A program made the position numbers and the translations under genes. A DNA stretch of 64,000 bases. Source: Anaerovibrio sp. RM50 (GTDB taxonomy: Bacteria; Bacillota; Negativicutes; Selenomonadales; Selenomonadaceae). The notes beneath the pieces were generated by a model that saw only the letters and a list, made by a program, of their open reading frames with translations, did no database searches and was not told where the DNA came from. The DNA lies in NCBI RefSeq assembly GCF_000622005.1, contig NZ_JHWV01000012.1:48731-112730 (forward strand), written 5' to 3'. Shown here one piece after another: positions 9,791 to 18,047 of the stretch; positions within the stretch are counted from its first letter, which is position 1; every line of letters begins with the position of its first letter.

Positions 9791-9819
9791 TTGGAAAATT
9801 TGGGCGATAGCTGTATAAT
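9791..9819 (+). promoter_or_regulatory. sigma-70 type promoter for the asparaginase gene
   Basis: TTGGAA (9791-9796), a 17-bp spacer and TATAAT (9814-9819), about 45 bp before the ribosome site of the asparaginase gene. Both boxes are close to consensus. Confidence 0.7.
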
Positions 9820-9870
9820 TTTTTTAGAAATAAAAAATCCGTTGCGGGAGAAGAAGGAGAGTATAGCCAA

Positions 9871-10833
9871 ATGAAGAAAATTTTGCTCATTGCCACCGGT
9901 GGAACAATAGCCTCAGTGGAGACAGAAGACGGCATGATGCCGGGCCTTGACGGCAAAGCCCTTATTGAGCGGGTACCAGCCCTTAAAGAAATCTGTGAAA
10001 TCGATACATTGGAGCTGATGCAGCTGGACAGCACCAACATCCAGCCGGAGCATTGGGCAAAAATGGCCCATGCCGTGGAAGACAATTACGATAAATACGA
10101 CGGCTTCGTCATCAGTCATGGCACGGACACCATGGCCTATACAGCTTCGGCCCTCCACTATATGCTGGAGAATTTAAAAAAGCCGGTCATACTGACCGGT
10201 TCACAGCTTTCACTGACAGAGGAAGGCTCAGACGCCCCGGATAATCTCATTACAGCCTTTACTGCTGCCACCAATGATCGTCCCGGAGTATATCTGGCAT
10301 TTTATGGGCGGCTTATACAGGGAAACGCCGCCAAAAAGCTCCACACGGAGCAATTCTACGCCTTTAAGAGCATAAATGTCCCTGAAGTTGCTGTTCTAAA
10401 AAATGGCAAGCTTGAATATACTGCAGAATACGAAAAATATCTGAAGGTCAATTCTCTTCCTTCCAGCGGCGATAAACTGAAGGTGCGGGACAAAATTGAT
10501 ACCAGAGTGGCTGTGGTAGATCTGGTTCCCGGCTACAAACAGGAATATTTAAGGGCCATTGTGGACGCAGGCTGCCGCGGCATTGTCCTGAATGTCTTTG
10601 GCTCCGGCGGTATTCCGGGAGAAAACTCCCCGGGGAACCTTCTGCCAGCCATTGACTATGCCATTTCCAAGGGAGTAAAAATCATCTGCGCCTCCCAGTG
10701 CATCAATGACGGTGTAATTATGGACCGCTACGAGGTGGGCGTAACTGCCCTAAAACACGGTGTAATTTCCGGTGGTCTCCTCACAGTGGAGGCCATGGTG
10801 GCAAAAATGATGCTGGAGCTTGGGGAAGCATAA
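9871..10833 (+). CDS. ansA: type I L-asparaginase
   Basis: Hydrolyses L-asparagine to aspartate and ammonia. The 320-residue protein carries both catalytic threonine motifs of the family: IATGGTIAS (T12) and SHGTDTMAYTAS (T85, D86), with ILTGSQ further on. There is no signal peptide, so it is cytoplasmic like AnsA. GAAGGAGAG precedes the ATG and a strong promoter lies upstream. It stands alone, divergent from cheA and convergent with the PilZ gene, with which it shares a two-way terminator. Confidence 0.93.
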   Translation: MKKILLIATGGTIASVETEDGMMPGLDGKALIERVPALKEICEIDTLELMQLDSTNIQPEHWAKMAHAVEDNYDKYDGFVISHGTDTMAYTASALHYMLENLKKPVILTGSQLSLTEEGSDAPDNLITAFTAATNDRPGVYLAFYGRLIQGNAAKKLHTEQFYAFKSINVPEVAVLKNGKLEYTAEYEKYLKVNSLPSSGDKLKVRDKIDTRVAVVDLVPGYKQEYLRAIVDAGCRGIVLNVFGSGGIPGENSPGNLLPAIDYAISKGVKIICASQCINDGVIMDRYEVGVTALKHGVISGGLLTVEAMVAKMMLELGEA

Positions 10834-10868
10834 ATTCTGACACATATTAAAATTATAAGCGTACAAAA

Positions 10869-10900
10869 AAGGCAACGATCAAATGTAAATCGTTGCCTTT
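10869..10900. terminator. bidirectional intrinsic terminator
   Basis: GGCAACGAT (10871-10879) pairs with ATCGTTGCC (10889-10897), flanked by A6 on the left and TTT on the right. It sits between the convergent asparaginase and PilZ genes and can serve both. Confidence 0.8.
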
Positions 10901-10910
10901 ATAAATTAAT

Positions 10911-11609
10911 TTAATGTCTCAGAGTGTGCTTGCAGGCCTTCCGCAGTAAATCAAAAATATAATTGATCAGCTTGTCCCGCACTTTTGAATCCATACCTGC
11001 AAATTCTGCCCCAATATAATATTCCGTTTTCTCGTTGCTGTTACCCTCATCAGACTCAGCACATCTTCTTACGATGGCCATTTGATTGAGGAATCCTATC
11101 CCCGGGATTTCCCCCAATTCCACGGACACCTTTCTGCCAACCACCAAATGCCGGTTCAGCCGGAAACAAATACCGCCACCACTTATATCCACTGTGGTGG
11201 TGAATATCATTTTCTTCTCCTTCCCCGCATCATCAAAGAGACGGAGCACCATAGGCATCTCAGTTTTCATGCGTACAAAGGCTCTGTGCTGTATCTTCTG
11301 AACCTTAATGGGCTTGTCAGTATGCCACAGGGGAATGTTTTCATTAACCCGGCGGAGAAAATCAACTGCAAACCTGTAATAGCTGGTTCCATCGAAAAAG
11401 TCACATGTGAGGCTCGTGCCCTGAGGGACTCTTATAGGACATTTATCCTCATCGCAGGGAACAGTCAAAACCAGGCCGCCATCGGCGATTTCCTCCAGCT
11501 TGCTGGTAAATGCTCTTTCATCATCAGGTAATGAAATATTCAGCTGCTGCCCCATCTTTAAAACAGTCTCAGTCCTGACAAATATTCCCTGTGGTGTAGT
11601 AGTACTCAT
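10911..11609 (-). CDS. PilZ-domain flagellar brake protein (YcgR-like)
   Basis: A 232-residue c-di-GMP effector. An N-terminal YcgR-type domain (about 15-100) precedes a PilZ domain whose binding motifs are complete: R109-x3-R113 (HRAFVRM) and D141-x-S143-x2-G146 (DISGGG). In flagellated bacteria YcgR slows or reverses the motor when c-di-GMP is bound, which fits the neighbouring chemotaxis operon. It is a single-gene unit, ended by the terminator shared with ansA. The c-di-GMP enzymes at 49.9-53.6 kb could supply its signal; that link is inference. Confidence 0.85.
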   Translation of the reverse strand: MSTTTPQGIFVRTETVLKMGQQLNISLPDDERAFTSKLEEIADGGLVLTVPCDEDKCPIRVPQGTSLTCDFFDGTSYYRFAVDFLRRVNENIPLWHTDKPIKVQKIQHRAFVRMKTEMPMVLRLFDDAGKEKKMIFTTTVDISGGGICFRLNRHLVVGRKVSVELGEIPGIGFLNQMAIVRRCAESDEGNSNEKTEYYIGAEFAGMDSKVRDKLINYIFDLLRKACKHTLRH

Positions 11610-12098
11610 CTATTCATTACCCCCCCTTTTTTCCTATACAAAAATCTCTCGTATCCATAATGCCATATATTTGAAAAATAATCAATAGTCTCCCTTTATC
11701 ATTAAATAAATCCACATTATATAATGAATTTTGAGTAAATCCGTTAAATTACCAAAAATGATTAAGGAAATTCAGAATAATATTGATCCCCAAAGTTTAT
11801 ACTTGGTTGAATTGTATAACTATTTCGCGTGCATTTTGTAGGTAGAAGGTCCCAAGCAAGTTCCTCTTTTACATACTTTGATTATGTTATCATAAATCCT
11901 GCTGCAAAAATTTAGTTACAAGAATCAAGGATTTACCGCATATTTACTGGTAAATTGGGCATTTAGAAAAATTTTAATTAACATTATTAATCATATTGAC
12001 ATTATCAGACGAATTGGATATCATATTGTGCGTAAGTTGTCCAAATTGTTGGCAAAACTTATTCAACATCAATATTTGAAAGGATCGAGTATTCTCTC
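11610..12098. other. 489-bp gene-free stretch
   Basis: AT-rich DNA between the divergent PilZ and Panacea genes. Apart from a strong promoter near the right end (11996-12024) I see no coding frame, RNA structure or repeat shared with the rest of the window. Confidence 0.6.
11996..12024 (+). promoter_or_regulatory. strong sigma-70 promoter for the Panacea-domain gene
   Basis: TTGACA (11996-12001), a 17-bp spacer and TATCAT (12019-12024), followed 75 bp later by the start codon. The long leader leaves room for a further control element that I cannot identify. Confidence 0.75.
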
Positions 12099-12497
12099 AT
12101 GGATGCAAGGAAAGTCGCGGATTACATCGTAAATAAGTACTATATAAATAACCCTAAACTTCAAAATGTTCTCTATTTCATTCAGGCCAAATACCTGTTG
12201 GAGCTGAAAAAGCCATGCTTTGAGCAGGCCTTGGAGGTGGCCAGCTCCGGCGTAATGGTTTCAGATGTCTACAATGAATATAAAGAGCATGAAAGCGGAC
12301 TTATCCCACATGATGGAGAGGAGATTCCTGACATTGGTGACAGTTCGTTGATCGATGAAGTTGTAAAGCAGTGCAACAGAAAATCCCTGTCACAGTTAAG
12401 GGATATTATTACCAGACAGGATCCTTGGAAGCAGGCCAACAACAATTACGAGTCTGAAATCAGTCTGGAATCCATGAAAGCATACTTCGTAAATTAA
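12099..12497 (+). CDS. Panacea-domain (DUF4065, SocA-like) protein
   Basis: A 132-residue cytoplasmic protein matching the Panacea pattern along its length: DARKVADYIVNKYY, then LQNVLYFIQAKYLLE, the segment SSGVMVSDVYNEYKEH, later LIDEVV and the tryptophan motif RQDPWKQANNN, ending in MKAYFV. Panacea domains occur in the SocA antitoxin, in phage GepA-like proteins and as hyperpromiscuous antitoxins next to varied toxins. Here the next genes are an MFS exporter downstream and a gene-free stretch upstream, so no partner toxin is evident. GAAAGGA precedes the ATG. Family assignment is by pattern recognition only. Confidence 0.75.
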   Translation: MDARKVADYIVNKYYINNPKLQNVLYFIQAKYLLELKKPCFEQALEVASSGVMVSDVYNEYKEHESGLIPHDGEEIPDIGDSSLIDEVVKQCNRKSLSQLRDIITRQDPWKQANNNYESEISLESMKAYFVN

Positions 12498-12619
12498 TAT
12501 ATCAATAAATCACGGCACTTTGCGAAAGCAAGGTGCTGTTTTCACATTTAAGTTGTTTCTGTGCGGCTGTATAATAGAGATACAGTTCCACACTACTGGT
12601 TATAATCGAGGTGAAATTT

Positions 12620-13768
12620 GTGAACAAAAAATACCTTTATGTATTGTCCGCCGGCCATTTCAGCTGCGATATAAATACAGGTGCCCTGCCGGGGTTATTG
12701 CCATTCTTCGTCACAATCTACGGCATGGATTACAAGCTGGCCGCTGGCCTTATGTTTGCCTCCAGCTTTCTTTCCAGCATAATCCAGCCCCTTATAGGCT
12801 ATATCTCCGACAAGAAATCCTACGCCTACCTTATGCCCCTGGGAATTCTCCTCAGTGGCATATCTTTAGCCTCCGTGGCCTTTATTCACGATTATACCCT
12901 TATTTTTGTGGCCGTTACCCTGATGGGAATAGGAAATGCCATTTTCCACCCGGAGGCTGCAAAAATGGTAAATGGCCTGTCAGAGGGAAACAAGGCCCTG
13001 AGTATGAGCATTTTCTCCACGGGAGGCAGCGCCGGCTTTTGCATCGGCCCAATATTGGGGGCCTCACTGGCAACTGTATGGGGAATGGATGCCCTTATTT
13101 TCTTCGGCGGCTTCTGCATTATTATGAGCTCCCTAATAGCTTTCCTCATGCCAAAAATGGGACGCATGATAAAGCATATTGCCCAAAAGCAGTCCGCTGA
13201 CAATAATGAGGTTAAAGAAAATGACTGGAACGCCTTTGGACGGCTCACAATTTTTGTGGTTGTCCGGGCTGCCCTCTACACCTCCCTCACTACCTTCCTG
13301 CCACTCTACTGCGTTCACATATTGAACCAAACCGAGGCAGTGGGCAGTGTTACCATTACCGTTTTGGCCATGGTGGGTATCTTCACCAACTGGATGGGGG
13401 GCTATGCTGCTGACAGATGGGGCAACAGCTTCGTACTGCGAATCGGCATGATTATTATGGGGCTGGCACTGGTGGCCTTTAATTTCAACCACAATCTGGC
13501 CCTGCTCTACGTTATTGTAGGCTGCGCCGGCTTCGCCCTTTACGCCTGTGTTGGCCCAATGGTTGTACTGGGACAGACATATTTGAAGAAAAATATCGGC
13601 ATGGCCTCGGGCGTAACCCTGGGCATAGGCTTCAGCGCCGGCGGCATCATCGCCCCGATGCTGGGCTGGGTGGCAGATAACCACGGACTGGAATACGTTT
13701 TCTATATCCTGCCCCTCTTCGCCCTCACCGGCCTCCTGGCCACCTTTGCTTTAAAGGAAGGGAAATAA
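12620..13768 (+). CDS. MFS exporter, fosmidomycin-resistance (Fsr) type
   Basis: A 12-helix major facilitator protein of 382 residues. The N-terminal half carries the Fsr-family motif GIGNAIFHPEAAKM and a loop 2-3 signature IGYISDKKSY. A second motif-A-like loop, GGYAADRWG, opens the C-terminal half. It probably exports a small toxic compound by proton antiport; the substrate is unknown and resistance to fosmidomycin is only a family label. GTG 12620 is chosen because GAGGTGA lies 6 bases before it; an earlier in-frame GTG falls inside that ribosome site. A terminator follows. Confidence 0.87.
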   Translation: MNKKYLYVLSAGHFSCDINTGALPGLLPFFVTIYGMDYKLAAGLMFASSFLSSIIQPLIGYISDKKSYAYLMPLGILLSGISLASVAFIHDYTLIFVAVTLMGIGNAIFHPEAAKMVNGLSEGNKALSMSIFSTGGSAGFCIGPILGASLATVWGMDALIFFGGFCIIMSSLIAFLMPKMGRMIKHIAQKQSADNNEVKENDWNAFGRLTIFVVVRAALYTSLTTFLPLYCVHILNQTEAVGSVTITVLAMVGIFTNWMGGYAADRWGNSFVLRIGMIIMGLALVAFNFNHNLALLYVIVGCAGFALYACVGPMVVLGQTYLKKNIGMASGVTLGIGFSAGGIIAPMLGWVADNHGLEYVFYILPLFALTGLLATFALKEGK

Positions 13769-13810
13769 AGTAATTATAAGAGACCAACTCAAGACAGCGT
13801 ACTATGATAA

Positions 13811-13841
13811 AAAATGGCGTATCCGAAGGATACGCCATTTT
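13811..13841. terminator. bidirectional intrinsic terminator
   Basis: A perfect 14-bp stem, AAAATGGCGTATCC (13811-13824) with GGATACGCCATTTT (13828-13841), 3-base loop. It lies between the convergent MFS and Rpn genes. Confidence 0.88.
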
Positions 13842-13857
13842 GCTGTAATTATTACCA

Positions 13858-14829
13858 TTAAATTTGCTGCGCCAGCTTCTGAATTTGCTGATCGGACAAA
13901 CCAGTATATTCTATAATTATCTCAACAGGCTCATTTTTCCGAAGCATACTCATTGCTATTTGAGATTTGGTCTCCATACGCCCTTCATTACGAGCATCTT
14001 CCTTCATATCTTCAATCGCCTTGCACATATCTATCTGCTCCTCTCCCTCAGGAATCTTAAAATCAACATTGGCACACACACTTATGGTTTGTGCAGCTTC
14101 ACGGTTCAGGGACTTATATTTGGGATCTTTATCCACTAAATCCTGTATACTTTTCTTATCCTTGGAATGTTTAATAAACTTTAGCACTTCCCGCAAATCA
14201 GATTTAAAAATATCAAGTTCCCCATCGCTCATCATGGCCGGAGACACTAAGTTAATGTGATAATCCGGGGAATATTGCAATAAACTATCATTAATATCGT
14301 CTTGATACATTTCCTGCAATGATACGGGGGCATCCCATTCATCAGCACCCCAATGAACTACAATAGTAACTACTGGAAGCAGTTTATCACTGCGAAAAAA
14401 ACCACTGAGAAACTCCGCATCATCACTGGCCTTGTCATGGTTATTTTTATGGGAGTTGGCAGCCGCAGATATCTGATTAGCAAAGGTCATGGCATCATAT
14501 AGCATATTTTTCACTGGCATAGCTGTATGAACCTCTGACTGGTTTTCCACGCCCAAAATACAATACGCCGCTTTGCCATCCGTTTTAGTAAGAACCTTCA
14601 GCACGTCCCTATTCTTTTGAGTCGGCACCGTCGCCCCATCAGAACCATAGGGAACAACGACACTTGTGGAATCCATATCCCGCAGTTCACTTGGTAACAC
14701 TACCTCAGAGCCATGAAAACAATATCCATTAAACAAATCTGCAAATCTGTCCGGATTTCCCATGTAATCCTTTGTGATAGAATCTTTCTTACCCAAAATG
14801 ATACCCCATTTCTTCTCATTTTTCCACAT
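13858..14829 (-). CDS. Rpn-family recombination-promoting nuclease / PDDEXK protein
   Basis: A 323-residue protein of the Rpn/YhgA-like family, which belongs to the PD-(D/E)XK nucleases and includes DNA endonucleases that raise RecA-independent recombination. Family landmarks are NPDRFADLFNGYCF near the N-terminus, the nuclease core GVENQSEVHTAMPVKNMLYD (E-x-Q with downstream Tyr-Asp) and the C-terminal helix pair ending IEYTGLSDQQIQKLAQQI. The start is uncertain: ATG 14829 has little ribosome site, while an internal ATG (MGNPDRF) follows AAAGGA. It stands alone. Such genes are often laterally mobile in gut Firmicutes. Confidence 0.82.
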   Translation of the reverse strand: MWKNEKKWGIILGKKDSITKDYMGNPDRFADLFNGYCFHGSEVVLPSELRDMDSTSVVVPYGSDGATVPTQKNRDVLKVLTKTDGKAAYCILGVENQSEVHTAMPVKNMLYDAMTFANQISAAANSHKNNHDKASDDAEFLSGFFRSDKLLPVVTIVVHWGADEWDAPVSLQEMYQDDINDSLLQYSPDYHINLVSPAMMSDGELDIFKSDLREVLKFIKHSKDKKSIQDLVDKDPKYKSLNREAAQTISVCANVDFKIPEGEEQIDMCKAIEDMKEDARNEGRMETKSQIAMSMLRKNEPVEIIIEYTGLSDQQIQKLAQQI

Positions 14830-15303
14830 AACATTTCAGTATGCTCGCCTAAATAAATCCCCTAAAATCATCCGCCCTTCCTTATATAATTCTTGTTCAG
14901 TTCTGTAATCATTTTAATACATTTATGTAATTCTATCAATATTATTATATATATTTTGTTCAACGTTGGTTTTTGTTTGATTTTCCCTTTATTGTCATAT
15001 CTTTTCCGTTTTCTAAAAGTTGGTGTTCTGTGCAATATACCACTCGCACTAAAAAAGGACAGCCCTCTCAAATTTGAGATTGCTGCCCTCTTTTTTGTAT
15101 ATATCTTTTAACTTTTCCCAACTAATATTTTCCTTTTTTGCCCACCTATTGCATTACTGCCACGAAAAATTTAAGCAAGGAATGTTTGTTCTGTGGGGAG
15201 GATATTTTTTTACCCAATACGATATTGCAAAAAAATCATTAATATTATAGAGTGAAATCAAATTAAGGCACGTTATTCCAACTCAAACGATGAGGTGTTT
15301 ATT
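14830..15303. other. 474-bp gene-free, AT-rich stretch
   Basis: It separates the Rpn gene from the AT-rich island. The only clear element is one member of the GGACAGC hairpin terminator family at 15055-15096. The last 100 bases before the next gene are extremely AT-rich and probably hold its promoter, but no clean pair of boxes stands out. Confidence 0.6.
15055..15096. terminator. GGACAGC-family hairpin terminator, copy 1
   Basis: A6 then an arm AGGACAGC, an inner perfect palindrome CTCAAATTTGAG, and the returning arm GCTGCCCT followed by CTTTTTT. Near-identical hairpins occur at 18000, 32394, 33285 and 46741. Confidence 0.75.
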
Positions 15304-15960
15304 ATGAGACATTGGATGTCAAGATCCATTGTTAAAGGAAGTCGCGGAGATGCTTTTAAAATACTACCTATAAAAATTGTAGATGAACAAATCATTTCTT
15401 GTACAGATGCAACTTATTCCATTACAGAAAACGCTATGTGGTTTTTGGGAGATTTATTACATAAATATTTTGCTACTGATGATAATTATTTATTTAGGAA
15501 AACAGCGCTTAAAGAATACTATAGGGAAATACCCAATTATGAATTAAATGAGCTTAATAATAATTCTGGAAGATTTGAAAAATATCTTACTCATAATGTA
15601 TTTTCCTACTCCTCAATAAATGGTTTAATAAAAGACCTTGATGAAAGAGTGGCTGTATTAAAAAATGAGAACGATTCCAAGCGTTATTGGGATATTATAA
15701 AATCTTTACAACATCTGTGGTTCTTTTTAATTGATGAAAATACGCCATATTTTGAAGAACTGTTAAAAAAATGGGCAGAATACGGAAAATCGAATCCTCC
15801 AAAACCAATTAACGAACTTGTTACAATGGAAAAACAACTGGAAGATATTTCTAGTTACCGGACTCTGCTGATAATTTTTTACTGGCGATTAATGATGCGA
15901 TTCAAAAAAATGATAAACGATAATCCGGAATTTACGCACATAACATTCTATGGACCATGA
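15304..15960 (+). CDS. uncharacterised protein of the AT-rich island
   Basis: A 218-residue cytoplasmic protein that I do not recognise. It is rich in Asn, Lys, Tyr and Ile, has no signal peptide or membrane segment, and is mostly predicted helical (for example LDERVAVLKNENDSKRYWD and the Trp/Tyr-rich end LLIIFYWRLMMRFKKM). ATG 15304 follows GAGGTG by six bases and is preferred over the GTG inside that site. Base composition is clearly lower in GC than the chemotaxis or export genes, suggesting transfer with the two nucleotidyltransferases downstream. Confidence 0.7.
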   Translation: MRHWMSRSIVKGSRGDAFKILPIKIVDEQIISCTDATYSITENAMWFLGDLLHKYFATDDNYLFRKTALKEYYREIPNYELNELNNNSGRFEKYLTHNVFSYSSINGLIKDLDERVAVLKNENDSKRYWDIIKSLQHLWFFLIDENTPYFEELLKKWAEYGKSNPPKPINELVTMEKQLEDISSYRTLLIIFYWRLMMRFKKMINDNPEFTHITFYGP

Positions 15961-16031
15961 TGTAAATTTTTATGTTATAAATGTTTGTAGATGGATTAAC
16001 ATATTATAGAATATTACAGGAGTTGAGCGTC

Positions 16032-17078
16032 ATGATCAAGTCAATATCCATTACCAAAAAAGAATATGAAGATATTGTTAAACTGCCGGAATATAGTTTT
16101 TTGAATAATAATCCAGAGCTTAAGAACATCTCATACATGACAATCAGCGGTTCCAAGGCCTATGGAACGAATATTTCTACATCTGATACGGATTTGCGGG
16201 GCTTTTTTATGGAGCCCAGAGGGTCTTTGTTGTGTGTAACCGAACCAATTGATTATTTTGAGGACAGAGTCACAGATACCGTGATTTACAGCCTTAAAAA
16301 ATTTGTTAAACTCGCTGCAAAATGCAATCCTAACGTAATAGAAATGTTAGGAACAGATAATGATCATATCTGGAAAATGGACAAATATGGCAGCTATATT
16401 AGGGAAAACAGATCATTATTCCTTTCAAAGCAGGCATATATCACATTTGCCGGGTATGCCAACGCCCAGTTAAGAAGACTTGAAAACGCCCTGGCCAGAG
16501 ACAGCTATCCCCAATCTGAAAAAGAAAAACACATTCTTGGTTCCTTGCAGGCCGAAATGCTAAAAGCACATAATGTATTTGGGCCTGAAAATAAATTAAA
16601 ACTATACATTGATGATAGTACAAGGGAAGATTTGGATACAGAAATATTCCTTGATGCTGATTTAAAACACATCAGTTTGCGGGATTATCTGATGATCAAC
16701 AGCGAATTTTCCAATATGTTAAAAAATTATGGAAAGCTTAATAAAAGAAACCACAAGAAAGATCTGCCTCACTTGAGGAAACATGCGATGCACTTGATAC
16801 GCCTATATTACATGGGTATAGATATTCTTGATAAAGGCGAAATTATAACATATCGCAGAGATGAACATGATTTATTAATGGGTATTCGTATGGGAGATAT
16901 GGATCTGTCCGATGTGTTCAAATTACAACGGGAACTTGATGAAAGAATGCAGACTGCATATAATAATTCCAGTTTGCCGGAAACCGTGGACATTCAACGG
17001 ATAGATAAATTGGTCCAGGAAATATATTGTGATTATCTGGGAGTTGATACTAATGCAGGTTCAGGATATTCAGAATAA
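16032..17078 (+). CDS. nucleotidyltransferase of the DNA polymerase beta superfamily (COG3541-like)
   Basis: A 348-residue protein whose N-terminal domain holds the minimal nucleotidyltransferase signature: MTISGSKAYGT, then STSDTDLRGFF with the two metal-binding aspartates. The C-terminal two thirds is helical, with YANAQLRRLEN and a His/Arg-rich block LRKHAMHLIRLYYMG. COG3541-type members are predicted to transfer a nucleotide to an unknown acceptor. ATG 16032 is chosen because AGGAG precedes it by nine bases. Its 3-prime end overlaps the next nucleotidyltransferase start. AT-rich composition matches its neighbours, not the core genes. Confidence 0.8.
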   Translation: MIKSISITKKEYEDIVKLPEYSFLNNNPELKNISYMTISGSKAYGTNISTSDTDLRGFFMEPRGSLLCVTEPIDYFEDRVTDTVIYSLKKFVKLAAKCNPNVIEMLGTDNDHIWKMDKYGSYIRENRSLFLSKQAYITFAGYANAQLRRLENALARDSYPQSEKEKHILGSLQAEMLKAHNVFGPENKLKLYIDDSTREDLDTEIFLDADLKHISLRDYLMINSEFSNMLKNYGKLNKRNHKKDLPHLRKHAMHLIRLYYMGIDILDKGEIITYRRDEHDLLMGIRMGDMDLSDVFKLQRELDERMQTAYNNSSLPETVDIQRIDKLVQEIYCDYLGVDTNAGSGYSE

Positions 17079-17427
17079 TATTATGCTAAAGCTACAGGAA
17101 ATAGAAAAAGAAAATGGCGTAAAAATAATTCTTGCTGTTGAATCTGGCAGTCGGGCCTGGAAAATGACCTCAAGAGACAGTGATTTTGACGTAAGGTTTA
17201 TATATGTCAGACCCGAAAAAGATTATCTTCGCCTTGACAATATCAAGGATATTATTGACTGGCAATTGGATGAAGTCTATGACATAAATGGGTGGGATGT
17301 GAAAAAGTTTTTGCAGCATTTATTCAAATCAAATGCTGTGGTATTCGAGTGGCTGTCATCTAACTATGCCATATTTTCCACGTGGATTAGAAACTCAAAT
17401 TTGAAATGCTGTTGCCCATTGATGTAA
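17053..17427 (+). pseudogene. truncated second nucleotidyltransferase (COG3541-like)
   Basis: Starting inside the end of the preceding gene, at ATG 17053 after GGGAG, about 107 residues read as a nucleotidyltransferase N-terminus: LAVESGSRAWKMTSRDSDFD gives the G-S...D-x-D active site, then WQLDEVYDINGWDVKKFLQ and NAVVFEWLSS. Homology stops near base 17374, and a short unrelated tail (WIRNSNLKCCCPLM) ends at 17427, so about half of the usual 250 residues is missing. The tail DNA resembles the 3-prime end of the YgjP-type gene at 45.2 kb. Most likely a deletion or recombination remnant. Confidence 0.72.
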
Positions 17428-17488
17428 AATAGTTTCAACAATCGTATAATCAATAAATGAGACAGGAAAGAGAAAGTGAGGCAAGATT

Positions 17489-17986
17489 ATGGATGCAATT
17501 TTTACCCGTACCAGTGTGAGAAGCTATGAGGATAAGCCTGTTGAGGCGGAAAAAATCCAAAAGATTTTGCGGGCAGCCATGGCTGCGCCTTCTGCCATGA
17601 ATCAGCAGCCTTGGGAGTTTTATGTGGTGACTGACAAGAATGCACTGCAGGAGCTGTCCCAGGCCAGCCCTTATACGGGCATGGTGGCCGGTGCCCCAGT
17701 GGCAATAGCGGTTTGCGGTCGAACTGAGAATTTGCCAGTTCCTGACTTAGTGCAGGTGGATTTGTCCTTGGCCACGGAAAATATCCTGCTGGAAATCGAG
17801 GCTCAGGGGCTGGGTGGCGTCATGCTGGGCATTGCTCCCTTTGCCGACAGAATGGAACGGGTGGCCCGAATCCTTGATTTGCCTGAAAATCTGGAGGCAT
17901 TCACCGTGGTTCCATTTGGCTATCCTGCCAAGAAAAATCCTCAGCAGGACCGCTACGATGAACAGCGGGTTCATTATATAAAATAA
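17489..17986 (+). CDS. nitroreductase-family flavoprotein
   Basis: A 165-residue FMN-dependent reductase of the short nitroreductase family. Typical features are IFTRTSVRSYEDKPV at the N-terminus (FMN phosphate-binding RTSVRSY), AAPSAMNQQPWEF, and the C-terminal GLGGVMLGIAP plus VVPFGYPAKKNP. It would reduce nitro groups or quinones with NAD(P)H. GAGGCAAG precedes the ATG. It converges on the Crp/Fnr gene through a shared terminator; the physiological substrate is unknown. Confidence 0.88.
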   Translation: MDAIFTRTSVRSYEDKPVEAEKIQKILRAAMAAPSAMNQQPWEFYVVTDKNALQELSQASPYTGMVAGAPVAIAVCGRTENLPVPDLVQVDLSLATENILLEIEAQGLGGVMLGIAPFADRMERVARILDLPENLEAFTVVPFGYPAKKNPQQDRYDEQRVHYIK

Positions 17987-17999
17987 GCTCACAGATAAC

Positions 18000-18040
18000 A
18001 AAGGACAGCCCTCTCAGATTTGAGATTGCTGTCCTCTTTA
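18000..18040. terminator. GGACAGC-family hairpin terminator, copy 2
   Basis: AAGGACAGC, inner CTCAGATTTGAG and GCTGTCCTCTTT form a long stem between the convergent nitroreductase and Crp/Fnr genes; it can act in both directions. Confidence 0.8.
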
Positions 18041-18047
18041 ATTTCAA

